Assembly: GCF_017051705.1 (NCBI RefSeq)
Contig: NZ_JAFIDJ010000003.1
Coordinates: 1-64,000, forward strand
DNA from: Algoriphagus lutimaris
GTDB taxonomy: Bacteria; Bacteroidota; Bacteroidia; Cytophagales; Cyclobacteriaceae
Direction of reading: 5' to 3'
DNA: 64,000 bases
The notes under the pieces were generated by a model. The model worked only from the letters and a program-made list of their open reading frames with translations, made no database searches and had not been told where the DNA came from. Shown here one piece after another: positions 57,777 to 64,000 of the stretch (its first letter is position 1; each line of letters opens with the position of its first letter). The position numbers and the translations under genes are program-made.

Positions 57777-59228
57777 TTATTTTGATGATGATTTTGGAAG
57801 TTCACTGACTGGAAATAGGCCTTTCGACTTGGCTATTTCAAACATCAATGCTCTTGCCTCTTCGGGCTTATTTTGAATTTTGCCCTCCAATATAGCTTCT
57901 TTAATTTCTTCTTTTATCTCTCCCACGATTTTTGATGGAGGAAGTCCGAAAATTCGCATAATTTCCTCTCCTGAAACCGGTGGTTGGAAGTTTCTTACTT
58001 GATCTTTCTCCTCAACTTCCAGCAATTTCTTTTCCACTTTATCAAAGTTGTCAAGATACCGCTTTACACGCCTATTATTTTTTGACGTTACGTCAGCTCT
58101 ACAAAGCTTCATTAAGGAATCTATGTCATCCCCGGCATCAAATAATAGTCTTCTAAGTGCTGAATCAGTTACTTCATCTTTTACGAGAGCAATAGGTCTC
58201 AAATGTAGCCGGACTAACTTTTGGACAAACTTCATACGATCGTCCATTGGCAACTTTAACCTTCTAAAGATTCCTGGAGTCATTTTAGCTCCTTTGTCCT
58301 CATGACCGTGAAATGTCCATCCCACTTTTGAGTTAAAACGTTTAGTAGCAGGCTTTGCAATATCATGTAATACTGCCGCCCACCTCAACCAAAGATCATC
58401 ACTCATCTGAGATACATTATCCAATACCTGTAAGGTATGATAGAAATTATCTTTGTGGGATTTATCATCTACAGAATCTACTCCTTGAAGGTCTACCATT
58501 TCCGGAAAAAACTCATGGAGCAATTTTCCTACAAACAAAAGTTTAAATCCATAAGAAGGTTTAGGCTCCAATAAAATCTTATTCAACTCGTCAATAATTC
58601 TTTCTTTGGAAATTATTTTGAGTCGGGAAGCATTTTGAGTTAGTGCGTAAAATGTATCCGCATCTATATCAAAATTCAACTGAGACGCAAAGCGGATGGC
58701 TCGCATCATCCGAAGTGGATCATCAGAAAATGTCACATTAGGGTCTAAAGGAGTCCTAATGATTTTTCTTTTAATATCATTGAGCCCACCAAAAGGATCC
58801 AACAGCTCCCCGTAGTTATCCTTATTTAAGGAAATGGCCATGGCGTTGATGGTGAAATCCCTTCTTTCAAGGTCTTCCAAAAGAGTACCATCCTCTACTA
58901 TAGGTTTTCTGGATTCGGTGCGGTAAGATTCCTTTCTGGCTCCAACAAACTCAAGTTCCCAATCATCCAACTTGATCATCGCCGTCCCAAAATTCTTAAA
59001 AACTGATAGGGGCACATGCTCTTCATAGCTGTCTGCTACTTCTTTTGCCAACGCTATGCCACTCCCTACACAAGTGAAATCAATATCCTTTTTTGATTTT
59101 TTATTTCTTTCTAGGATCAAATCACGAACATAGCCTCCTACTACAAATGCTTCCACATTTAGCTTTTCTGCTGCTTTTGCAACTTTTTCAAAGACTTCTA
59201 TCCCTTCTAAATGTGCTTTAAAATTCAT
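57777..59228 (-). CDS. CCA tRNA nucleotidyltransferase with HD domain
   Basis: 483 residues. The class II polymerase beta fold at the N terminus has VVGGYVRDLIL with KDIDFTCVG catalytic acidic residues and RDFTINAMA. A neck and body follow, and the HD domain is at about 265-370 with LHDIAKPATKR and FHGHEDKGA. It adds or repairs the 3' CCA of tRNAs; tRNA-Leu in this window already encodes CCA, so repair is the likely role for that one. Its start overlaps the upstream gene by four bases. Confidence 0.93.
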   Translation of the reverse strand: MNFKAHLEGIEVFEKVAKAAEKLNVEAFVVGGYVRDLILERNKKSKKDIDFTCVGSGIALAKEVADSYEEHVPLSVFKNFGTAMIKLDDWELEFVGARKESYRTESRKPIVEDGTLLEDLERRDFTINAMAISLNKDNYGELLDPFGGLNDIKRKIIRTPLDPNVTFSDDPLRMMRAIRFASQLNFDIDADTFYALTQNASRLKIISKERIIDELNKILLEPKPSYGFKLLFVGKLLHEFFPEMVDLQGVDSVDDKSHKDNFYHTLQVLDNVSQMSDDLWLRWAAVLHDIAKPATKRFNSKVGWTFHGHEDKGAKMTPGIFRRLKLPMDDRMKFVQKLVRLHLRPIALVKDEVTDSALRRLLFDAGDDIDSLMKLCRADVTSKNNRRVKRYLDNFDKVEKKLLEVEEKDQVRNFQPPVSGEEIMRIFGLPPSKIVGEIKEEIKEAILEGKIQNKPEEARALMFEIAKSKGLFPVSELPKSSSK

Positions 59229-59713
59229 CCTTTTAATATTTTCACATCCCCTTCTGCCCCTAAATACAATTCTTTTGTACTAGTGCTGAATAAAGGAAAA
59301 TAAATATTGGTTTTGACCTCTGGCTTCTCCTGAGAATTTAGCTTTACCAAAACAGGTTGTGAAATTTGAAAAAGTAGTTTATTCCAATTAGGTTCTCGAA
59401 TCAATGAAAACTGGATCAGTTCATTTCCTCTTGGTCCCTCTTTCAAAATCCGATTTGGCTTGCTATGGTAAATCGTTGGTTTTGAAGCAAACTCAACAAT
59501 ATCCAAGGAGACCTCAGAAAAAGGCTCACAGATTGTTCTGATCTGGAATAGATCAAACAATAAATAAACCCAGTCATTTCCCATAGATGGGGACCATTGA
59601 TCCTGAGACAGGATGGTTATGGTATTTCCATTTCCATCTTGAATGGAAAGCTTGCCTTCTTTTCTAAATAACTTTAGATACTCTGAATGGTCCAATGTCT
59701 GTTTTTTTGTCAC
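59225..59713 (-). CDS. Hypothetical protein translationally coupled to the CCA-adding enzyme
   Basis: 162 residues, soluble, no signal peptide. It looks like a mainly beta protein (SIQDGNGNTITILSQDQW, KTNIYFPLFSTSTKELY). The ATGA overlap with the tRNA nucleotidyltransferase gene shows they are co-translated. No family is recognised and no catalytic motif is obvious. Confidence 0.65.
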   Translation of the reverse strand: MTKKQTLDHSEYLKLFRKEGKLSIQDGNGNTITILSQDQWSPSMGNDWVYLLFDLFQIRTICEPFSEVSLDIVEFASKPTIYHSKPNRILKEGPRGNELIQFSLIREPNWNKLLFQISQPVLVKLNSQEKPEVKTNIYFPLFSTSTKELYLGAEGDVKILKG

Positions 59714-59761
59714 AAAAATAATCAGAATATTGAGAGCAACCCTTTTCTAGCCAATTCAAAC

Positions 59762-59790
59762 AAAAAAACCTCCCGATTTAGGGAGGTTTT
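59762..59790 (-). terminator. Terminator after the DUF6249 gene
   Basis: On the minus strand AACCTCCC pairs with GGGAGGTT around a six-base loop and is followed by seven T residues. Confidence 0.82.
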
Positions 59791-59810
59791 CAAGTTTAAA
59801 TCAAGTTGGT

Positions 59811-60155
59811 TTAGTTTTCCTGTTTGGCGAGTTTTCGATTAACAAAGAAGCTAACCAACAATCCTAACCCACCGAAAATAAATATGCAGGCAGGAAATGA
59901 AACATCTGAATCCATCCCACCTTGTTCCAAGCTAGCTCCAATAAGAACTCCTACACCGATTCCAATTGCAAGCAAAGCAATATTCAAAATACCCTCAGAG
60001 AAACTAAATTTCCGTCCTGAATTGAAAACAGATGCATCTGCACCCTTTTCAATTAGCGCCAATCTTTCTTTGTTTCTACTAGTTAGGTATACATAGACAA
60101 TCCCAAATAGAGAAGAGAAGATTATCAGGTTTACAAGCACTGTGGTTGCGTTCAT
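59811..60155 (-). CDS. DUF6249 membrane protein
   Basis: 114 residues with three hydrophobic segments: about 5-24 (VLVNLIIFSSLFGIVYVYLT), 57-76 (NIALLAIGIGVGVLIGASL) and 87-106 (FPACIFIFGGLGLLVSFFV). After the first, RNKERLALIEKGAD is the DUF6249 hallmark. It is divergent from a sigma factor gene with about 115 bp between them, so it may be a target of or partner in that sigma system. The function is unknown. Confidence 0.8.
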   Translation of the reverse strand: MNATTVLVNLIIFSSLFGIVYVYLTSRNKERLALIEKGADASVFNSGRKFSFSEGILNIALLAIGIGVGVLIGASLEQGGMDSDVSFPACIFIFGGLGLLVSFFVNRKLAKQEN

Positions 60156-60270
60156 AAGTATAATTTTTTAGGTTTTATTTTCTTTGATGGGGGTAACACC
60201 ACAAAAGGTTACAAAAACTAAAAAAAAATAATTCGTAACTTCTTTGGAAGTTTTTGCATCTAAGTTAAAA

Positions 60271-60846
60271 ATGCATTTCAAAGAAGACCTCCACTACATA
60301 GAAGAGACCTTACTAGGCAACTTAAATGCTTTTGGGCAATTGATCCAAAAGCATGAAAAGTACGCCTATACCTTAAGCTATAGAATCTTGAGAAACCATG
60401 AAGAAGCGGAGGAAGCAACACAGGATGCATTTATGAAAGTTTATAGTGCTCTAAAGAATTTTGAAAGAAAATCTAAATTTACTACTTGGCTTTACAAGAT
60501 TGTCTACCATGAGTCTTTGGATAGATTGAGAAAATCCAAAAAAGACACCATTGAACTAGACCTAATTCTTGAAACGGAAGAAACTCCAACTGAATTTGTG
60601 AATGGACTAAATCTATTGCATAATCAGGAACGAAAAAAATTGATCAAAAAAGCGCTAAATAACTTGAAGCCAAGAGAGTCAGCGGTATTGACATTATTCT
60701 ATTTAGAAGAGCAAAGCATAAAAGAAATAGAACAAATAACTGACCTGACTGAATCGCATATTAAAATACTTTTGCACAGAGGTAGAAAAAACATGTTATC
60801 CTCTTTACAAAAGATCACCAAACAGGAATTAATCAATTTGCTATGA
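60271..60846 (+). CDS. ECF-type RNA polymerase sigma factor
   Basis: 191 residues from the ATG at 60271; a nine-residue extension from a TTG is less likely. Region 2 includes YTLSYRILRNHEEAEEATQDAFMKVY and FTTWLYKIVYHESLDRLRK. Region 4 includes LKPRESAVLTLFYLEEQSIKEI and ESHIKILLHRGRKNM. The next gene overlaps it by four bases and encodes a small membrane protein, the usual sigma/anti-sigma pairing. Target promoters are unknown; the divergent DUF6249 gene is a candidate. Confidence 0.9.
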   Translation: MHFKEDLHYIEETLLGNLNAFGQLIQKHEKYAYTLSYRILRNHEEAEEATQDAFMKVYSALKNFERKSKFTTWLYKIVYHESLDRLRKSKKDTIELDLILETEETPTEFVNGLNLLHNQERKKLIKKALNNLKPRESAVLTLFYLEEQSIKEIEQITDLTESHIKILLHRGRKNMLSSLQKITKQELINLL

Positions 60847-61250
60847 AAAATCTAACTAACCAGGAAGATGCTTTTATGAAAAAACTTTTCTCAGAAGCAG
60901 GAAGCGAATCCCCTTCTATGGATTTTCATCAAAGAATACTATCTCGCATAGAAGCAAATAAAACAATTGTATATCAACCTTTAATTTCACCGGGAATTTT
61001 AAAATTATTAGGTATGGGGATTATTTCTTTAGTATTGATTACTGTTTTATTTTTACCAGGCCAGGAAAGTTCAACACCCTATTTGAAAAACATATCAGAT
61101 TTGATTTCAAGTCCGGTTTCCATTAGTTTACCTAAATTACACTTCCCTAAAATACAATTGGGACCGGTATTTAATACTTCCTTATTTGCATTTTGTTTTT
61201 TAATGGGGACTTGGATAATTTATTTAAGGAAAAAATATGATTTACAATAA
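60843..61250 (+). CDS. Putative anti-sigma membrane protein
   Basis: 135 residues. The cytosolic N-terminal part (about 1-50, AFMKKLFSEAGSESPSMDFHQRI) precedes two hydrophobic segments, at about 52-70 (LKLLGMGIISLVLITVLFL) and 108-127. No zinc-finger anti-sigma motif (H-x3-C-x2-C) is present. The four-base overlap with the sigma gene is the main evidence for the role, so it is inference. Confidence 0.6.
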   Translation: MKNLTNQEDAFMKKLFSEAGSESPSMDFHQRILSRIEANKTIVYQPLISPGILKLLGMGIISLVLITVLFLPGQESSTPYLKNISDLISSPVSISLPKLHFPKIQLGPVFNTSLFAFCFLMGTWIIYLRKKYDLQ

Positions 61251-61278
61251 AAAAAGGCAGCTCAATGGCTGCCTTTCT
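61250..61278. terminator. Bidirectional terminator between convergent genes
   Basis: AAAGGCAGC pairs with GCTGCCTTT around a six-base loop, with an A run on the left and TTTCTT on the right. Confidence 0.75.
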
Positions 61279-61297
61279 TGTGAAATTATATTGAATA

Positions 61298-61705
61298 TTA
61301 ATCTCTTAACCAATTAATGAAAGTTTGATAGCCTACTCCAATCTCTCTTGCGAAAGCTGCTTTGGTCTTCTTACCAGCAGCCTCAACTTTTTTCCACTCT
61401 TCTACTATTTTACTTTTTTCGGAATCTGAAAAAGTTCTTCTTTTGCCAGACTTTCCTTTAGTAGAACCAGAGCCACTTAAAAGGGAAATCAATTCATTTA
61501 GATCATTTAAAAATTTAGAATCTGTTAAATCTAAACCTGCAGCTTCAAGCTTTTTGATCACCTCACTTTTTGGGTTCACTGGAGTTACTGCTATTCCCTT
61601 TGCAGCAGCCTCATGTAAATCTATTTTTTCACCTTCAGCAGTCACATAAACAAAGCCATCACTTTTCTTCAGGTCGCTAATAGATTCTTTAATCAAGTCT
61701 TTCAT
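61298..61705 (-). CDS. HTH-domain protein of unknown function
   Basis: 135 residues, Lys- and Ser-rich. The C-terminal 50 residues form a homeodomain-like or transposase-type helix-turn-helix (RRTFSDSEKSKIVEEWKKV, then FAREIGVGYQTFINWLRD). The middle has a linker rich in Gly, Ser and Lys (about 78-88). The N-terminal part is not recognised. There is no transposase catalytic domain or inverted repeats, so it is probably a DNA-binding protein rather than an insertion-sequence relic. Confidence 0.6.
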   Translation of the reverse strand: MKDLIKESISDLKKSDGFVYVTAEGEKIDLHEAAAKGIAVTPVNPKSEVIKKLEAAGLDLTDSKFLNDLNELISLLSGSGSTKGKSGKRRTFSDSEKSKIVEEWKKVEAAGKKTKAAFAREIGVGYQTFINWLRD

Positions 61706-62447
61706 AATTCGAATAGTTTGTCCGATTTTTTTTTAATTAGATGCAATATATATAAATAACTAAACAGGAAAAACTTATCTAATAAATTTTAATATAATTA
61801 AATCACTTAAACATATCAATATATATTTCTCAAAAAAGGATCTAAAATGAATACCTTTTAAAAAGAACCAATGTTCACATAAATCAAGTTTACAATGAAT
61901 TTAGATTCCATTTTTTTTAGAGCCCATAGAATTCAAATTAATTTACTCAGGGAATTAGATAGAGCTTCAAGGATTATTCATAACGGCAATTAGAAGGAAT
62001 AACCCATTTGGGTCAAGTATATTTCTTTCCTGAATTAACTAACCAATTCAAAACGACTTAACTCTTTAAATTATTTAAATAAAAAGACGATTTTTTTTTA
62101 TAGAAATATACAACTGTAAATAACACTTACTTATTAAAATACTTAACACATAAAAGTCATCAAGCATATAAATAATTCCTATGAATCAATTGATAATCAA
62201 TACTTTTCAATAGAAAACAATAAAACATCAATAAATATCAGTTTGAAACAACGGTAAAAAATCAACAAAAATTGCTTGGCAAACTCTTTATAAACCATTC
62301 GAACTTGGATTTCCAATTTTCATACACAATCAGATTTGTCACATATTGTCGAGAGCTAAATAGGCTTTTAGATCAAGCTCGAAAAAATCCTTTTTCGGAA
62401 AATGAGAAAAATCAAAAGGATAAAAGCCCTTAATCGGGAATTTTCCG
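61706..62447. other. AT-rich spacer upstream of pyrG
   Basis: About 740 bases, very AT-rich. It holds one small plus-strand frame (61895-61993), the small palindrome CCCATTTGGG near 62006-62015, and CGAAAAA/TTTTTCG near 62381-62398. No RNA gene or recognised protein is seen. Confidence 0.5.
61895..61993 (+). CDS. Possible small basic protein
   Basis: 32 codons from ATG to TAG, MNLDSIFFRAHRIQINLLRE then LDRASRIIHNGN. The peptide would be an Arg-rich amphipathic helix. It has no evident promoter or ribosome site, so it may be a relic or chance. Confidence 0.25.
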   Translation: MNLDSIFFRAHRIQINLLRELDRASRIIHNGN

Positions 62448-62455
62448 TAATTTTG
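62448..62455 (+). promoter_or_regulatory. -7 promoter box of pyrG
   Basis: TAATTTTG matches TAnnTTTG. Transcription should begin a few bases downstream, at or next to the CCCC run 62458-62461. No clear -33 TTG is seen. Confidence 0.5.
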
Positions 62456-62458
62456 AGC

Positions 62459-62504
62459 CCCATAAGAATTAAACCAAAAATCATTCTGCCTCCATTCTTA
62501 TGGG
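62459..62504 (+). promoter_or_regulatory. pyrG 5' UTR hairpin enclosing the start codon
   Basis: CCCATAAGAAT (62459-62469) and ATTCTTATGGG (62494-62504) are perfect 11-base inverted arms around a 24-base loop. The pyrG ATG (62500-62502) is inside the 3' arm and would be fully paired. The 5' arm coincides with the predicted start of the transcript. There is no T tail, so it would act on translation rather than as a terminator. Confidence 0.65.
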
Positions 62505-64000
62505 ATCATCAACAAAGTACATATTCATTACAGGAGGGGTTACCTCCTCACTTGGAAAAGGCATCATTGCCGCCTCTCTTGGCAAATTGCTACAGTCCAG
62601 AGGATTTAAAGTAACCATCCAAAAATTCGACCCCTATCTCAACATTGATCCAGGAACATTAAATCCATATGAGCATGGAGAATGTTACGTGACAGATGAT
62701 GGAGCTGAAACCGATTTGGATCTTGGACATTATGAGCGGTTTTTAAATATTACTACTTCTCAAAACAATAATATCACTACAGGTAGAATCTACAACAATG
62801 TCATTACCAAAGAACGCAAAGGTGAGTTCCTTGGTAAAACAGTCCAAGTGATTCCGCATATCACAGATGAAATCAAAGCCAATTTCTATAAACTTGGTGA
62901 AGATGGTAAATACGATGTTGTCATTACTGAAATAGGAGGATGTGTAGGTGATATCGAATCCCTCCCTTTTATAGAGGCTGTTAGACAGGCTAGATGGGAT
63001 TTAGGCGCTAATAATTTTCTAGTAATCCACCTTACGCTGATTCCTTACTTAAAAGCAGCAAAGGAATTAAAAACCAAACCTACCCAGCACTCTGTCAAGC
63101 AACTTCTTGAGGCCGGTATCCAACCAGATATCTTGGTTTGTAGAACAGAGCATCACCTACCAAATGATGTGAAGAAGAAATTGGCATTGTTCTGTAACGT
63201 GCAATTGAACTCTGTCATTGAGGCAATGGATGCAGACTCCATCTATGATGTTCCTTTATTGATGAAAAAGGAAAAGCTGGATGAAAGAGTCATGACCAAA
63301 TTGAAGCTATCCTCCAAGGAAAATACAGATCTAGAAAACTGGAAAGACTTCTTGGGCAAACTTAAAAACCCTACTCAGGAAGTAACGATTGGTCTAATAG
63401 GAAAATATGTATCCTTACCGGATTCCTACAAATCCATCATTGAGTCCTTTACTCATGCTGGAGCTTCCATCGAGTGCCATGTCAACCTTAAGTTGATGTC
63501 TTCTGAAGAGATCAATGCGGGAAATTATATTGAGAAGCTTGAGGAATTAGATGGTATTCTCGTAGCTCCTGGTTTTGGAGAAAGAGGTTTTGAGGGAAAA
63601 ATTGAGACTGTAAAATATGCTAGAGAAAATAAAATCCCATTCTTTGGAATTTGCCTAGGAATGCAAGTCGCAGTTATAGAATTTGCCAGAAATGTATTGG
63701 GCCATGCAAAAGCCAATAGTACTGAAATGGATCCATATAATCCTTACCCAGTCATTGCTTTGATGGAAGAGCAGAAAAAAATTGACCAAATGGGAGGAAC
63801 TATGCGTTTAGGATCCTACGCATGCGATTTGAAAAAGGGAAGCAAGGCTTTTAATGCCTATGGAAAAACCAAAATCCAGGAAAGACATCGTCATCGCTAT
63901 GAGTTCAACAATGATTTCTTAGAGGAAATTGAGAAAAATGGTATGCTGGCGACTGGTAAAAACCCTGATACAGGACTTGTGGAAATCGTTGAAATTAAAA
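62500..64000 (+). CDS. pyrG: CTP synthase (right end cut off)
   Basis: 500 codons are visible; about 40 residues are missing at the window edge. The amidoligase domain starts [21 protein letters not shown] with [19 protein letters not shown] and the allosteric region [16 protein letters not shown]. The glutaminase domain has the nucleophile Cys in [13 protein letters not shown]. It makes CTP from UTP and glutamine. The start codon is buried in a predicted hairpin. Confidence 0.97.
   Translation, partial: MGSSTKYIFITGGVTSSLGKGIIAASLGKLLQSRGFKVTIQKFDPYLNIDPGTLNPYEHGECYVTDDGAETDLDLGHYERFLNITTSQNNNITTGRIYNNVITKERKGEFLGKTVQVIPHITDEIKANFYKLGEDGKYDVVITEIGGCVGDIESLPFIEAVRQARWDLGANNFLVIHLTLIPYLKAAKELKTKPTQHSVKQLLEAGIQPDILVCRTEHHLPNDVKKKLALFCNVQLNSVIEAMDADSIYDVPLLMKKEKLDERVMTKLKLSSKENTDLENWKDFLGKLKNPTQEVTIGLIGKYVSLPDSYKSIIESFTHAGASIECHVNLKLMSSEEINAGNYIEKLEELDGILVAPGFGERGFEGKIETVKYARENKIPFFGICLGMQVAVIEFARNVLGHAKANSTEMDPYNPYPVIALMEEQKKIDQMGGTMRLGSYACDLKKGSKAFNAYGKTKIQERHRHRYEFNNDFLEEIEKNGMLATGKNPDTGLVEIVEIK

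Noticed and set aside
61298-61705. Insertion sequence based on the HTH protein
   Set aside because: No catalytic domain, no flanking inverted repeats and no target duplication.
62402-62614. A 70-codon plus-strand frame overlapping the pyrG start
   Set aside because: It is in another frame than pyrG, runs across its promoter and hairpin, and looks non-protein-like.

Overview
The window is chromosomal DNA of a Bacteroidota bacterium, most likely order Cytophagales, family Cyclobacteriaceae (Algoriphagus-like). The evidence is a PorP/SprF protein and a type B sorted cargo of the type IX secretion system, a PorE-like OmpA protein, SCxxD-type lipoproteins, a small SRP RNA, moderately AT-rich DNA, and many promoters with the Bacteroidota -7 box TAnnTTTG. 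The genus is inference. No phage, insertion sequence, CRISPR array or rRNA is visible.

Layout. 0.2-3.6 kb: T9SS cargo and porP (-). 3.6-8.2 kb: purA, STAS protein, Fur-family regulator and relA/spoT (-). 8.3-11.8 kb: tRNA-Leu, trigger factor, clpP and clpX (+). 11.9-20.3 kb: GH30 hydrolase, lpxB, queD, PorE-like OmpA protein, queE, acetyltransferase and AbgB-like amidohydrolase (-). 20.4-24.5 kb: leuS and a glycosyltransferase (+). 24.5-25.3 kb: a non-coding or decayed stretch with a Crp/Fnr-like palindrome, a frameshifted lipoprotein-like reading frame, a terminator and a 27-bp tandem repeat. 25.3-28.4 kb: AraC regulator divergent from an aldehyde dehydrogenase and DUF779 protein. 28.5-34.1 kb: M19 dipeptidase, VIT-type transporter, DUF5995, DUF4407, GDSL hydrolase and glutaminase. 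34.3-39.3 kb: typA, aldo/keto reductase, Dabb protein and an S41 lipoprotein. 39.3-51.5 kb: a long minus-strand amino-acid block, trpL-trpEGDCFBA-aroF-phhA-hisH-hisA-hisF-hisIE. 51.5-57 kb: small conserved gene, SRP RNA, transaldolase-like enzyme, ftsE, a second S41 lipoprotein, an S8 protease lipoprotein and a small membrane protein (+). 57-61.7 kb: TPR protein, CCA-adding enzyme, DUF6249, an ECF-type sigma factor with a membrane partner, and an HTH protein. 61.7-64 kb: AT-rich spacer, then pyrG cut by the right edge.

The most interesting signals are regulatory. (1) The pyrG 5' UTR has an 11-bp perfect inverted repeat whose 3' arm contains the start codon. Its 5' arm lies at the predicted transcription start in a run of C residues, resembling the CTP-sensing start-site switch of enterobacterial pyrC. 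(2) The trp operon has a complete attenuator: a 25-codon leader peptide with three consecutive Trp codons, an 8/9 antiterminator pairing, and a 12-bp terminator with a T run. (3) A short frame ending in Trp-Phe-Phe-Gly-Lys-Lys-Ile directly abuts a terminator between aroF and phhA. (4) The tRNA-Leu and SRP RNA promoters share the same architecture, TTG-N19-TACCTTTG. Most of the other genes are ordinary housekeeping genes. Family assignments rest on motifs read by eye; no database search was run.
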